Positions 1 through 8,710 of a stretch of 50,188 nt of DNA are shown piece by piece (positions within the stretch are counted from its first letter, which is position 1; every line of letters starts with the position of its first letter). Position numbers and translations under genes: made by a program. Below the pieces are notes generated by a model. It had not been told where the DNA came from. It ran no database searches and was given only the letters and a program-made list of their open reading frames with translations. The stretch lies in contig JAFGEP010000156.1 in NCBI GenBank assembly GCA_016931535.1, positions 1-50,188 on the forward strand. Direction: 5' to 3'. The DNA comes from Bradymonadales bacterium (GTDB taxonomy: Bacteria > Myxococcota_A > Bradymonadia > JAFGEP01).

Positions 1-77
1 ACCATGTTTTCTGGATTTTGACCTCTGCTCCATGGATTCATGCGGGGTTGCGGCCCCAATTCCACACTCCACTGTAG

Positions 78-518
78 AAGACGGGTCTGGCGGAGATCAC
101 CGACGACGAGCGCTTCCGCCAGGAAGCGGAAAAACTACTCCGCAGCTTTGCCGAAAAACTGGCTCATCCCGCCCTGCCATTGCCGCGGATGCTGACGGCA
201 CTGGACCGGTACCTGGATGGCGGGCTGCAGATCGTGCTGGTTTCTCCGGAGATCGGGGGGGATCCGACCCCTTTTCTGAATCGGGTGGGCCAAAGTTATC
301 TGCCTTATCGCCTGTTGATCGCGGTGCGCGAAGGGCCTGATCTCGAACGTCATCGCGCCTTGGCACCGATTCTGGCTCACAGAGCAGCGCTGGGGGGACA
401 AACGACGGCCTATGTCTGCAGGCAGGGGAGCTGTCAAAGGCCGGCGACCGAGCTCGAGGCCTTTGGCACTCAGCTCGCCCTGGAGGAGACCAGGGCGTCG
501 GCGATCAAGGGAAGGTAG
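78..518 (+). CDS. C-terminal fragment of DUF255 (YyaL/SPATA20-like) protein
   Basis: This is the last ~146 residues of a large thioredoxin-domain/DUF255 protein. The family has an N-terminal thioredoxin-like domain and a C-terminal six-hairpin glycosidase-like barrel; its function is poorly defined. The tail holds the family's closing pattern, with the peptide TAYVC, a second Cys a few residues on, and a Pro-Ala-Thr end. The frame reads LAEITDDERF from about base 87, but an in-frame TAG lies at 75-77. The reading frame starting at base 2 is open through to about base 85 and has a family-like Pro-x-Pro-His-Ser stretch. A one-base slip in the GGG run near 83-85 would join the two. The gene is therefore either frameshifted or affected by a sequence error at the window edge. 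Its last 49 bp overlap the convergent Sir2 gene. Confidence 0.6.
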   Translation, partial: KTGLAEITDDERFRQEAEKLLRSFAEKLAHPALPLPRMLTALDRYLDGGLQIVLVSPEIGGDPTPFLNRVGQSYLPYRLLIAVREGPDLERHRALAPILAHRAALGGQTTAYVCRQGSCQRPATELEAFGTQLALEETRASAIKGR

Positions 519-1258
519 TGGGATGCCGCGCCTCGAAGGGAGTAGTCCACGAACGAGGTGAGGATGGTGACCTCGGTGTTGACCTCGATGGTCAGACACC
601 CCCGGGATTGAGCCACCATCACCGGTTCCATGATGTAGGGGAACAAGGCGGTGGTTCCGGCAGCCAGGACCAGATCCGGAGAGTGTTGATAGAAGGACTC
701 CTGCATCCGGAGGACCTTGTCGTCGGGCAGCATCTCGCCAAACAGGACCACATCCGGGCGCAGAATACCGTCGCAACGAAAGCAGTGCGGCGCCGCCACG
801 ATACCTTCCAGGTCCTCCACCCGGCCCCGCGCCCCGCAGCGCATGCAGATGGTATTGAAGGCATTGCCGTGAATGTCGATGATGTTGCGGCTACCCGCCA
901 GCTGGTGCAATCCATCCACGTTCTGGGTTAGCAGGACGAAACGGTCCACCGATCGCTCCATCCGGACGATGGCCTGATGGGCCGCATTGGGTTTTGCACC
1001 ATGTGCCTGGCGGGCTAGCGAGGCGACCGCCCGCCAGGTGCGGTCGGGATCCTGGTACAGCATGGGGGCGCTCACCGCCTCGATGGTCCGATCGCCCTCG
1101 TCGGGATCTTCATAGACCCCCCCCGTCCCCCGGTAGGTCGGAAGGCCGGACTCCGCCGAAACGCCGGCACCGGTGATGATCCCCACCGACCTCACGCCAC
1201 TGAGGGCCTGCAGCAAGGAAGGAGGAAGGGTTCCACTGGTGTCGATGGAATGGCGCAA
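470..1258 (-). CDS. Sir2-family NAD-dependent protein deacylase
   Basis: A sirtuin removes acyl groups from protein lysines, using NAD+ and releasing nicotinamide and O-acyl-ADP-ribose. The 262-residue protein has the Rossmann-fold motif GAGVSAESG at about 30-38, the TQNVDGLH motif at 111-118, and the catalytic His in DIHG (His130). A zinc-binding set of four Cys sits at 138, 141, 159 and 162, followed by PDVVLFGE. Length and motif order are normal for bacterial CobB-type enzymes. No ATG is available before the GAG motif. The best start is a TTG at 1258, which keeps the helix that normally precedes the first strand. The 3' end overlaps the DUF255 gene tail by 49 bp on the opposite strand. About 290 bp separate it from the radical SAM gene upstream, so it may have its own promoter. 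Confidence 0.93.
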   Translation of the reverse strand: MRHSIDTSGTLPPSLLQALSGVRSVGIITGAGVSAESGLPTYRGTGGVYEDPDEGDRTIEAVSAPMLYQDPDRTWRAVASLARQAHGAKPNAAHQAIVRMERSVDRFVLLTQNVDGLHQLAGSRNIIDIHGNAFNTICMRCGARGRVEDLEGIVAAPHCFRCDGILRPDVVLFGEMLPDDKVLRMQESFYQHSPDLVLAAGTTALFPYIMEPVMVAQSRGCLTIEVNTEVTILTSFVDYSLRGAASHYLPLIADALVSSRAS

Positions 1259-1548
1259 CGGCCTATGCTCGCCTCAATTCATCAACGGGGTGTCTTCCCG
1301 GTCGCCGTCGGGTGAACCGGACTCCCAAGGGTTGCGATCGCTGGCCTGGCGGTCGCATCGCCCCCCAGGCTGTTGATGTGGCGATGGTCTCACATCTACC
1401 CGGGTCAACGCAAGCTCCGGTCCAGGGGGGGCGCTGCCTCCGGCGACTGGATCACTTCTCTCCTCGGGGTGTCTGGGATGGACCCGTTCGCTCGGAGCGC
1501 CCACATCTCCGTTACCGTTGGAAAAAGGAAGGGGGCTTGAGGGGGCGA

Positions 1549-3084
1549 TCAACCCCGATGTCGCCGCTGCCTGGCCGGAAGACCGGTGTCTGGGGGCCGG
1601 TCGGGCAGCCGAGGCAGCTGGGACAGGTGAGCCCGCAATATCGCGGGGATGTCCCTCGGCTTGTCCCGGCGAAGATCCAGGGCGATCCGAGCGGCAACCG
1701 CTCCGGGTTCTTGGCCCTGGACGGTCGTGAGATAGATGAACAGCAACTCCGCCAGGCGCCCCAGTGCGATCCCCTCCCGACCGGCATGGGGCGCCTGGTC
1801 GAACAGCCAGTCGGTCCAGTGCAGGAATGCATCGAAAGGACTCGACAGGGGGCCCTCCCAGATCATCTTGGCCGAATCGAGAAACCGACCGCTGTTGAAC
1901 ACCCTGTCCCAGATGCGCGCCAGCCGTTTGATCCGCTGCATGGTCGAAAAGTCGATCGCTTTGGTCTGGAGGATCTCGTAGGGAGGCCATTCACCGTATG
2001 CCATCCGGTGCTCCCCGTCATGGCGCCGGATCGGGGCACCCCGCAAACCCTTGAGAATACCGACCTGGATCTCCTGGGGTCCGATCGCCACCAGCCGGTC
2101 GAACCCCTGGCGGATGCTGTCCAGATCCTCTCCTGGCAAGCCCACCACGAGGTCGGTGTGCAGGTGGACCGGAGTGTTCTGCCGCAACCACCTGAGGTTG
2201 TGCTCCACTCGCCGGTTGTCCTGGCGACGGCCAATTCGCTCGGCCACCTGGGGATCGAAGGTTTGAACGCCCAGCTCCAGCTGGATCGAACCGGGCGGAA
2301 AGGCGGCCAGAAGTTCGCACAGGGGCTGGGGGAGTCGGTCCGGAACCATCTCGAAATGGAGGAACAGTCCCTTGAGGTCGCGATCGAGAAAGAACCGGAG
2401 GATGGCCTGCGCTCGCTGCACATCGAGATTGAAGGTGCGATCCACGAACTTGAAGTGGCGGGCACCCCGATCGAGCAACCGCCGCATCTCCTCCAGAAAG
2501 GGGGGCAAGGGGATGCGGCGCACGGCCGGATCCAACGCCGAAAGGCAGAACTCGCAGCCAAAGGGACAGCCGCGGAAGCTCTCCACGTAGAGCGTCCGGT
2601 GGGCGATGTCTTCGTCGGTGTACAGCTCGTAGGGGAGTCGAAGTGTGTCCAGATCGGGAGCGCTGGCCGCAAGGATCTTCCGGGTCGGTGGTCGGTTTGC
2701 GAGCAGGCGGCGGCACAGACGGGCAAAGGCCAGGTCTCCCTCGCCACAGATGACATGGTCCGCCTGTCGAACGAGAGGTTGTGGGTAAGGCCGATAACTG
2801 ACCTCGGGACCGCCCAGGACGATGGGAAGGTGGGGCCGGATCTTCTTGAGGATGGCGACCACCCGGGTGGCCTGGTCGAGATTCCAGAGGTACACCCCGA
2901 TCCCCACGATGCGGGGGTGTTCCTCCAGGAGGGACTCGGCGATCTCGCCGGGTGACCGGGAGAGGTCGAACTCACGGATGGCCGTGATGGGCTGAAGCTC
3001 TCCCATGTTGGCCAACAGGTAGCGCAGCCCGAAAGCGGCATGGAAGTAGCGGGCGTTGGAGGTGGTCAAGAGGATTTCAGCCAT
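1549..3084 (-). CDS. B12-binding-domain radical SAM protein with DUF4080 tail
   Basis: This 511-residue protein combines an N-terminal cobalamin-binding-like domain (about 1-130, with the LGGPEVS strand-turn at 90-96) and a radical SAM barrel. The SAM cluster motif CxxxCxxC is Cys173, Cys177 and Cys180, inside SFRGCPFGCEFC. After the barrel (about 165-365) comes a helical region matching DUF4080, which family knowledge places in B12-binding radical SAM proteins of unknown substrate. The enzyme should carry a 4Fe-4S cluster and generate a 5'-deoxyadenosyl radical. The N-terminus lacks an obvious B12-coordinating DxHxxG, as is common in this subgroup, so cobalamin dependence is uncertain. The ATG at 3084 lies 17 bp after the stop of the upstream coiled-coil gene, so the two are probably cotranscribed. 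No strong ribosome-binding site is visible. Confidence 0.88.
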   Translation of the reverse strand: MAEILLTTSNARYFHAAFGLRYLLANMGELQPITAIREFDLSRSPGEIAESLLEEHPRIVGIGVYLWNLDQATRVVAILKKIRPHLPIVLGGPEVSYRPYPQPLVRQADHVICGEGDLAFARLCRRLLANRPPTRKILAASAPDLDTLRLPYELYTDEDIAHRTLYVESFRGCPFGCEFCLSALDPAVRRIPLPPFLEEMRRLLDRGARHFKFVDRTFNLDVQRAQAILRFFLDRDLKGLFLHFEMVPDRLPQPLCELLAAFPPGSIQLELGVQTFDPQVAERIGRRQDNRRVEHNLRWLRQNTPVHLHTDLVVGLPGEDLDSIRQGFDRLVAIGPQEIQVGILKGLRGAPIRRHDGEHRMAYGEWPPYEILQTKAIDFSTMQRIKRLARIWDRVFNSGRFLDSAKMIWEGPLSSPFDAFLHWTDWLFDQAPHAGREGIALGRLAELLFIYLTTVQGQEPGAVAARIALDLRRDKPRDIPAILRAHLSQLPRLPDRPPDTGLPARQRRHRG

Positions 3085-3101
3085 GGTGGGCTGACCGACC
3101 G

Positions 3102-3914
3102 CTACTCGCTACCCCGGTTGAAGATGTTGGCGCCATCGAGGTCGATGTTGACCCGGGTGCTGGAGGTCGAAGACTCTTCCTCTTCCTGCGAGGAGCGCCG
3201 GCTCCGGTCGCTCCGGCGGGAGCGATCTGATCGTTCGCTAGTGGTTTGCTGCTCTTCAGCTACGTAAGAGTTGTCGACGACCTCCGGTTCGGGGACCGGG
3301 ATCAGGTGCATGTTGACCGTCGTTGCCCCACTGATGGGGTTCATCTGGAAGACCAGCGCGGTCTTGGGATAATTGGTCGGGTCCAGTGGAGGTTTCCGGG
3401 TCAGGACGAAGGTCATGACCAGCGCGGCGATCACGGCCACGGCACTGGCCGCAATGGCGATGACCGGTGCCAGGCGGCGCCGGGTGGGGTAGGCGCCGCT
3501 GAGCATGGCCGCCTGGGCGGCCTGGAAGGCCTGGGCAGCCTGGCGGGCGGCTTCCTGTTGCTGGGCCTGTCGCTCCGCCTCCCGGGCCGCGGTCTCTTCC
3601 GGAGTCAACTCCTCCTCGGCCAGGGTCTTCATGACCAGGTCCCGGCGCTGCTGCGCGGCGGCCTGCCGCTCCTGCTCACGCCGGATCGCTTCCTCGGCGG
3701 TGGCGCGGCGCCTCTCGGCCATCTCGGCCTGACGGCTCATCTCCTCTTCGGCCCGCAGGGCCAACTCCCGTTCCCGTTCCCTTCGCTCGCGCTCCGCCTC
3801 CGAACCGGTATCCTGGAGAATGCCGGCCAGAAGCTCCCCCGTGTCCATGACGTTGAACACGGAGCGAGAAGAGCGGCTCTTTTTGGATCCTGAACCTGGT
3901 GTGCTGTCTGACAC
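3102..3914 (-). CDS. Membrane-anchored coiled-coil protein with Arg-Ser-rich tail
   Basis: I do not recognise a family. The start chosen is a GTG at 3914, 7 nt after an AAGGGA ribosome-binding site; an upstream TTG at 3932 is possible. The 270 residues read as a Ser/Lys-rich N-terminus, then a long Glu/Arg/Ala/Gln-rich coiled coil (about 38-140). One strong transmembrane helix follows (about 148-172), then a C-terminal region of about 95 residues. That tail contains repeated Ser-Asp-Arg and Arg-Ser dipeptides and a Glu/Ser-rich block (about 225-252). With a cytoplasmic coiled coil the tail would be periplasmic, but the topology is not certain. The gene is followed after 17 bp by the radical SAM gene. 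The tail looks like a phosphorylation or disorder region. Predicted structure is secure; function is unknown. Confidence 0.7.
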   Translation of the reverse strand: MSDSTPGSGSKKSRSSRSVFNVMDTGELLAGILQDTGSEAERERRERERELALRAEEEMSRQAEMAERRRATAEEAIRREQERQAAAQQRRDLVMKTLAEEELTPEETAAREAERQAQQQEAARQAAQAFQAAQAAMLSGAYPTRRRLAPVIAIAASAVAVIAALVMTFVLTRKPPLDPTNYPKTALVFQMNPISGATTVNMHLIPVPEPEVVDNSYVAEEQQTTSERSDRSRRSDRSRRSSQEEEESSTSSTRVNIDLDGANIFNRGSE

Positions 3915-3987
3915 GGTCGTTCCCTTCTCCAAAAGCGGGTTGGAAGCCCGCGTTGGGGCTGGTTCGTTCGCTGGTTCGAACGGCCAT

Positions 3988-4017
3988 GGTAGAGGGGTTA
4001 TTCCCCTTCTACCTTTT
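3988..4017 (+). terminator. Hairpin followed by T tract, upstream of a forward gene
   Basis: GGTAGAGGGG (3988-3997) pairs with CCCCTTCTACC (4003-4013) with one bulged T and a five-base TTATT loop, followed by TTTTGTT. This has the form of an intrinsic terminator for forward transcription. No forward gene precedes it. It sits between the divergent coiled-coil gene and the TonB-like gene, so it may act as an attenuator in the leader of the latter. Confidence 0.5.
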
Positions 4018-4177
4018 GTTACAGTAGCGTTGGAGCTTCGATATCGTCAATGGATCGAGCCAGTTCAGACCGCCAAACTCATCGGAAACGGGAGCAAGAG
4101 CCCCATGGGAATGGCAGACCGGTTTGGGGTGTTGCATCGCACGGCCGGATGTGGCCTGGGTAGATGGCAACCAAGAG

Positions 4178-5164
4178 ATGAGAACCAGGAGAGCTGCAAT
4201 ACCGTCGATGGTGGTGTCGTTTGCGTGCTGGATGGCCGCTGCTCCTGCCGCCGGTGAAGAGCTGGCGACCGCGGAACAGGCGGATGCTCTCTGCAGTACG
4301 GCGGCGCCGGTCACCGGGAGATTGTCCACGGTCGAGCGGAGGGACGATCCCTTGATGGCAGCCCTTCGGCGCAATCACTACGAGACCAGCCGGATTCACC
4401 GCCTGCTCGAAGTGTACCGGGTGACCCTGGATACCCAGGCCTATCGGTTCCTTCCGGGCGAGCCCGGTACCCTGTCGGTCGATTCGCTACAACCGTTCTC
4501 CCTCTTTGGAGGCACCTACGCGATCGACCTGGGCCAGACTCTGGATCTGGCCTTTACAGTCTCTGGGGAGCAAGCCGACAAGGTCCTGTCCGGGTACCTG
4601 GCAGACCAGGTGCTGTTGCGGCTCGACTTCCAGCTTGTTTCCCTGGAGGACCCGCAGGCCTCCTACTGTGTGAGTGACGAGGACGGGACCGTTCGCATCA
4701 TCGGCCGCCTGTTGGCCGCCGAGCTGGTCACCCGCCTACAGGGAGAGGCCCTGGCCCACTGCGAGACCCAACAGCATCTCTTGCGAGCGATCCGCCTGGG
4801 CGTTGATGGAGCGGGGCGTCTTGCCGTACCCCGACCTCGAGTCCTGGTCACCGATATCCACTTTTCCACCGGATCCCCCCCCCAGGGCGAGCCGGATCTC
4901 CTTCGGTTGGAGGCGGAGACTCAGGTTCTCCGCTGCTATCTGCAGGGGCTCAACCTCAACGGCCGATTGCAGGGGGCCCTGGTCGTCTCCTCTCGGGTCG
5001 ATGCCCAGGGAAGGTTGTCCGAATCGGTCGTGAACATCGATGTGCTGAACCAGCCCCTGTTGACCGGCTGCCTGTTGGGCGCGTTGGGCGAGATCTCGCT
5101 GCCTCGCGACCGGCCTGTGATACCCTATGATGTCCGGATCAACTTCATCTTCCGACTGGAGTAG
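4178..5164 (+). CDS. Secreted protein with AgmX/PglI-type TonB-like C-terminal domain
   Basis: The protein is 328 residues from the ATG at 4178. That start gives a clean signal peptide (MRTRRAAIPSMV..., cleavage likely near AAAPAAG-EE). An ATG at 4124 would put 18 extra residues in front of it. The C-terminal ~75 residues (about 252-328) match the AgmX/PglI C-terminal pattern: a Cys-Tyr pair, a Gly-x-Leu stretch, an alternating beta strand with DAQGRLSES, a second Cys, and a final strand ending NFIFRLE. Known family members, frequent in Myxococcota, have a TonB-like fold and are linked to gliding or envelope energy-transducing systems. The middle region (about 60-250) is not recognised. The next gene begins 6 bp after the stop and encodes ExbD-like modules, which supports a shared envelope role. 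Confidence 0.75.
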   Translation: MRTRRAAIPSMVVSFACWMAAAPAAGEELATAEQADALCSTAAPVTGRLSTVERRDDPLMAALRRNHYETSRIHRLLEVYRVTLDTQAYRFLPGEPGTLSVDSLQPFSLFGGTYAIDLGQTLDLAFTVSGEQADKVLSGYLADQVLLRLDFQLVSLEDPQASYCVSDEDGTVRIIGRLLAAELVTRLQGEALAHCETQQHLLRAIRLGVDGAGRLAVPRPRVLVTDIHFSTGSPPQGEPDLLRLEAETQVLRCYLQGLNLNGRLQGALVVSSRVDAQGRLSESVVNIDVLNQPLLTGCLLGALGEISLPRDRPVIPYDVRINFIFRLE

Positions 5165-5170
5165 TCCGCC

Positions 5171-6427
5171 GTGAAGTTGTCACTACCAATGGCATCGGTT
5201 CTTCTGGTCGTTCTGGTGGCACCAAACGGGGGTTGCCGATCCTGCCACCCCCCGAACGATGCCGAGGAGAAGACCCCCCAGATCGGGGGCGCTGCCACCG
5301 AACAGCGCTCCGACCAGGCGGCGGAAGACCCGGACCGTCTCGCTGCCTTCTTGCCCCCGATAACCGCCTCTCGTGAACCGTTGCCCCAGGGAACACCTCG
5401 AACCCTACGGATTGCACTGGACGGAATCCATTGGGGACCAGATCGGCTCCTGCCGCTGGAAGCCAGAGGTGTGCCCGGAGAGCCTGTCCAGGATGGATGG
5501 CTCCATTCCCTCCAGGACGCCTTACAACCTCTCGCTCGCCAGGCTGGCCTTCCAACCGGGCCATCGTCCCTCGAGGGCCAGCATGCCCGAGAAGCCGCAC
5601 TCCTGCTGGAGATCGATGGGCGGATCCCGCTGCGGATCGTCGGCACGGTGTACCAGGAGCTGTGCCAGGTCGGCTTCCATCCGCACCTCACAGCCATCGG
5701 TCCGGATGGGGCACCCCATCTCCTCCCCTTCGACCCTGGCCAACACCCCTGGTTCCTCGACGAGGAGGGAGAGGGTCGACGGATCGAGCGGTCCATGGGG
5801 GACCAGACGTCCGAGGCGGCGCGGCCAGCGGACAGGCAGGGAGTGTCTTACGAGGCGCTGCGGGCAGAGCGGCAATCGCAAGAGGGGGCGGTCATCCCGC
5901 AACAGGGTGAGGCGGCGGGGCGGACAGATGCGATCCCGGTGCGGATCTCCGCCCAGCTCAACGGGATCAACCTGTTGGCCGGCAACCGGCATGGGGTCAT
6001 CCGGGGCATCCCGACCACCGATATCCCGCGCGACCTTCGCTTCCCGTTTCTGAGAGCCACCCAGAACTGGACCCATGCTTCCGACCCCACCACCTGGATC
6101 GACTGGGCCGCACTGCAGCTGCAGCTGAGGCGAGTCCGCGCCGCCAGCGAGCAGCGGGAGATCGGGATGGAGGTCGCCGTGGGGTTCGATCCGGCCCTGT
6201 CCTACACCCTGCTGGTTCGCCTGCTGGATGTCCTCCATTTCCAGGTACCGACCGAAGCGGCAGAGAGAGGACCCCTGGCGTTCGAAACCGCTCTCCTCTC
6301 CGGAGAAGAGCTGGACGAGCTTCTCCCGACAGCCACCCTGATGGCGCTTTCTCCCATCGACTACCCGACGGGCCTACCGGCCTCCTCCTCCGGAGAACCG
6401 CGCGATCCCATCGAGGTAGTGAGGTAA
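5171..6427 (+). CDS. Putative lipoprotein with two ExbD-like modules
   Basis: The 418-residue product begins at a GTG (5171) only 6 bp after the previous stop; an ATG at 5189 is the alternative. A short hydrophobic leader ends in NGGC with Cys22, a non-canonical lipobox, so lipidation is probable but not certain. Residues about 78-185 and 256-372 each resemble the soluble part of ExbD/TolR: a strand plus loop, a helix, then a Leu-rich strand and the helix-containing 'Pro-Leu-x-Ile-Val-x-x-Val-Tyr' or 'Tyr-x-Leu-Leu-Val-Arg-Leu-Leu-Asp' segment. ExbD normally has an N-terminal transmembrane helix with a proton-path Asp; that is absent here. The tandem layout is inference from pattern, and the central linker (about 190-255) is Gln/Glu-rich and probably disordered. 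Confidence 0.6.
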   Translation: MKLSLPMASVLLVVLVAPNGGCRSCHPPNDAEEKTPQIGGAATEQRSDQAAEDPDRLAAFLPPITASREPLPQGTPRTLRIALDGIHWGPDRLLPLEARGVPGEPVQDGWLHSLQDALQPLARQAGLPTGPSSLEGQHAREAALLLEIDGRIPLRIVGTVYQELCQVGFHPHLTAIGPDGAPHLLPFDPGQHPWFLDEEGEGRRIERSMGDQTSEAARPADRQGVSYEALRAERQSQEGAVIPQQGEAAGRTDAIPVRISAQLNGINLLAGNRHGVIRGIPTTDIPRDLRFPFLRATQNWTHASDPTTWIDWAALQLQLRRVRAASEQREIGMEVAVGFDPALSYTLLVRLLDVLHFQVPTEAAERGPLAFETALLSGEELDELLPTATLMALSPIDYPTGLPASSSGEPRDPIEVVR

Positions 6428-6456
6428 CATCGCCAGGGGGCCGATTGGCGGCGCCC

Positions 6457-6476
6457 CAACCAACTCGACTTGGTTG
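6457..6476. other. Perfect 7-bp hairpin in leader of repeat protein gene
   Basis: CAACCAA (6457-6463) and TTGGTTG (6470-6476) form a perfect inverted repeat around a six-base CTCGAC loop. It lies 30 bp after the stop at 6427 and about 150 bp before the next start. There is no T tract, so it could be a weak terminator, an mRNA end stabiliser or a protein-binding site. Confidence 0.35.
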
Positions 6477-6627
6477 ACCAGCTCTCCCGCTCGCTGGTAC
6501 CGTCATCGCACTACTCGAGGAAGCGGGCAACACCGGGCTGCCTGCCTGGCCTCTCCCATTATCGACACCCCGGTCGCTGGAGGCTGGGCGTCGCCTCGCA
6601 TCGGTTCCGGTGCAGAAGGAGGGTCAC

Positions 6628-8706
6628 ATGGTGTACCGATCTGGGCTGACCGCACTGGGAACTCTGGTCCTGATGGCGGTGCTGAGTCAACCGGTGCTGG
6701 CGCAATCCGAACGGACCGACCAGGCGATCGAGGGGGATCGCCTGGTGGATTATGGCTACCAGTTCGAGATCCGCGCCGAGGGTACCGACTGGCAACTTCT
6801 CGACGAAGAACAGATCCGGATGATCGTGCCGGAGGCCATCGGGGGAGCCGTGACCAGCAACGGCGCTCTCTACCTCGCCATCGTGGTGGAGCAGACCTCC
6901 AACGTGGACCTCGGCTCGGCGGCCAACCTGTTGATCGAGGCGATGCCGCTGGACAATCGGGTCGTCGAGCTGTACTCGTCCGTGACCCACAGCGGATTTC
7001 CCGCCATCCGTTTTGTCGTGAACGGGGTCGTCTCGGGATTGCACGTCCGCTATGGCACCATCCTGCTCGAGCGGTCGGGGTATCTCTACCAGCTGACCTG
7101 CTTCGGCATGGCCGATCTCACCCAGGCCGACGGTTCCTCCTTCCTCCCATGTTGGGATAGTGTCCGGCTGCTCCCGGCGGAACGGATACCGGGGCGGACC
7201 GGAAGGCCCACGATTCCGGAGACGACAGGGGTCGGGTATCGGGTCCAGCAGGGGAACTACGAGAGCGCCGCCAATGGCCTGTCGATCGTCCCGACCAGGC
7301 CGGGGTGGCGGGTCAGTATCGGCCTGGAGCTGCAGCGCGGAAATCCCGAGGCGGAGGTGGGGCTGGCCCATGAGAGCCCGGATGTGTACATCGCATTTAC
7401 CCACGAGCCGATCGCCGGCCAGAATCCGGACGAGTACGCCCAGGGGGTGCAACAGGCGATCCAGCAGAACCTGGGGGTCGTCTCACCACAGCGGTCGCTT
7501 TCCGTCCTTGTGGACCAGATCCCGTTGAACCTCCAGATCTACGACTGGGTCGCGCCGGCACTGACCCAACAGACCGCCGTGGGGGTCTTCTTCTCGGGGG
7601 AGGATGCCTACCAGGTTTCTGCCAGCTGGGCGGCAGATCAGTCCCAAGCGGTGATGGCCCTGCTGCCCGAGGCGTTCAGCCAGGTCCACCTGCTTTCCAC
7701 GGAAGCCAGGGAGGCGCTGCTACAGGAGCTGGCGCTGCAACGAGACCCCCAGAACACCGTGGGACCCGACTTCAATCTACGCAACGGCCTGTACCAGGAT
7801 TTCCTGTACCACCTGACCTGGCGCAAGCCCTCCCCGTTCTGGAAGGTCTCCACCGGCCAAGATGCGCGAGAGTACAACCCCATCGCCCGACTGGTGATGG
7901 AAGAGATCGCTCGAGGCATATTCGGGATGGTCATCGTGGAGGAGGTGGGAGCCATGCCGAACGAGCAATACCATTCGGCGGTCCTTCAGGTCACCCTGCC
8001 TGTGGGGCATGAATCATTGACCCGCCCCCCCACTGTGCGCAGCACGCCCTATGGCCAGGTGCTCATCACACCGGCCGACATGGATGTGTCGGGAATGGCG
8101 CTCTCCTACCTGTTCGCCACAACGGTGGTTGGAAACCGTGGGGTGCAGCTCTTGTTGTGGGGTTACCCGGGCAACGTCGAGGCGGGACAGGCAGAGCTGT
8201 GGGCGGCCATCGACGGGCTGACCATCATGCAGGCGCCGCTGCTGCCCGCGGAGACCAGTCCCGCGGAGTACATCGACAGACGGCTAGGATTCAAAGTTCG
8301 GCGCCCTTCCTCCTCGTGGGTGGTCGAAAACCAGACCCCGTTGGAGATCAGTGCGGTATCGACCATGGTCACCGCCCATGGGGACGACGATACCGGCTTG
8401 ATCGTGCTGGCCATGTGCGCCTTCTCCGAGGGGCAGGATGAACGCTGGTTCGAGCAGGTGGTCCAGTCCCAGCTGCTGCAGTTCTATGTCGAGCGGGTAG
8501 GGATGGTGATGTCAGCCCCCTCCGATTCCAGCCTGGCCGGTCAACCCAGTCGGCTGATCCGGGGCAGCAGAACGGAGCCGGACATGCAGATGGCGTTGCA
8601 TCTACTGGCAAAAGACCATACCTACTACGCCATCTTGGCGTTTGCGCTGGCCGAACCGCTGCTTTCAGTGGATGAGATGGTCGGACTGTTCGAGTTTGTC
8701 GACTGA
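6628..8706 (+). CDS. Secreted protein with four PsbP/DcrB-like repeats
   Basis: The ATG at 6628 follows a near-perfect ribosome-binding site (AAGGAGGG, 6615-6622), so the in-frame GTG at 6610 is rejected. The 692-residue product starts with a clear signal peptide ending VLAQ-SE (about 1-26). The mature part appears to be four divergent copies of one ~150-residue module beginning near residues 41, 213, 386 and 547. Each opens with a 'Tyr/Leu-x-Phe-x-Ile/Val-x-x-x-x-x-x-Trp' strand and ends with helices rich in Leu-Leu. This is the pattern of PsbP, MOG1 or DcrB-like alpha/beta domains, which are often periplasmic ligand-binding modules; the assignment is by pattern only. No lipobox is present. 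The Ser/Thr kinase gene starts 4 bp after the stop, so the two are translationally linked. Confidence 0.7.
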   Translation: MVYRSGLTALGTLVLMAVLSQPVLAQSERTDQAIEGDRLVDYGYQFEIRAEGTDWQLLDEEQIRMIVPEAIGGAVTSNGALYLAIVVEQTSNVDLGSAANLLIEAMPLDNRVVELYSSVTHSGFPAIRFVVNGVVSGLHVRYGTILLERSGYLYQLTCFGMADLTQADGSSFLPCWDSVRLLPAERIPGRTGRPTIPETTGVGYRVQQGNYESAANGLSIVPTRPGWRVSIGLELQRGNPEAEVGLAHESPDVYIAFTHEPIAGQNPDEYAQGVQQAIQQNLGVVSPQRSLSVLVDQIPLNLQIYDWVAPALTQQTAVGVFFSGEDAYQVSASWAADQSQAVMALLPEAFSQVHLLSTEAREALLQELALQRDPQNTVGPDFNLRNGLYQDFLYHLTWRKPSPFWKVSTGQDAREYNPIARLVMEEIARGIFGMVIVEEVGAMPNEQYHSAVLQVTLPVGHESLTRPPTVRSTPYGQVLITPADMDVSGMALSYLFATTVVGNRGVQLLLWGYPGNVEAGQAELWAAIDGLTIMQAPLLPAETSPAEYIDRRLGFKVRRPSSSWVVENQTPLEISAVSTMVTAHGDDDTGLIVLAMCAFSEGQDERWFEQVVQSQLLQFYVERVGMVMSAPSDSSLAGQPSRLIRGSRTEPDMQMALHLLAKDHTYYAILAFALAEPLLSVDEMVGLFEFVD

Positions 8707-8710
8707 TCCC

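Noticed and set aside
1312..2955. Long forward open frame antisense to the radical SAM gene
   Set aside because: It is Gly/Pro/Arg-rich with no family pattern and no ribosome-binding site; the reverse strand encodes a clear B12/radical SAM protein.
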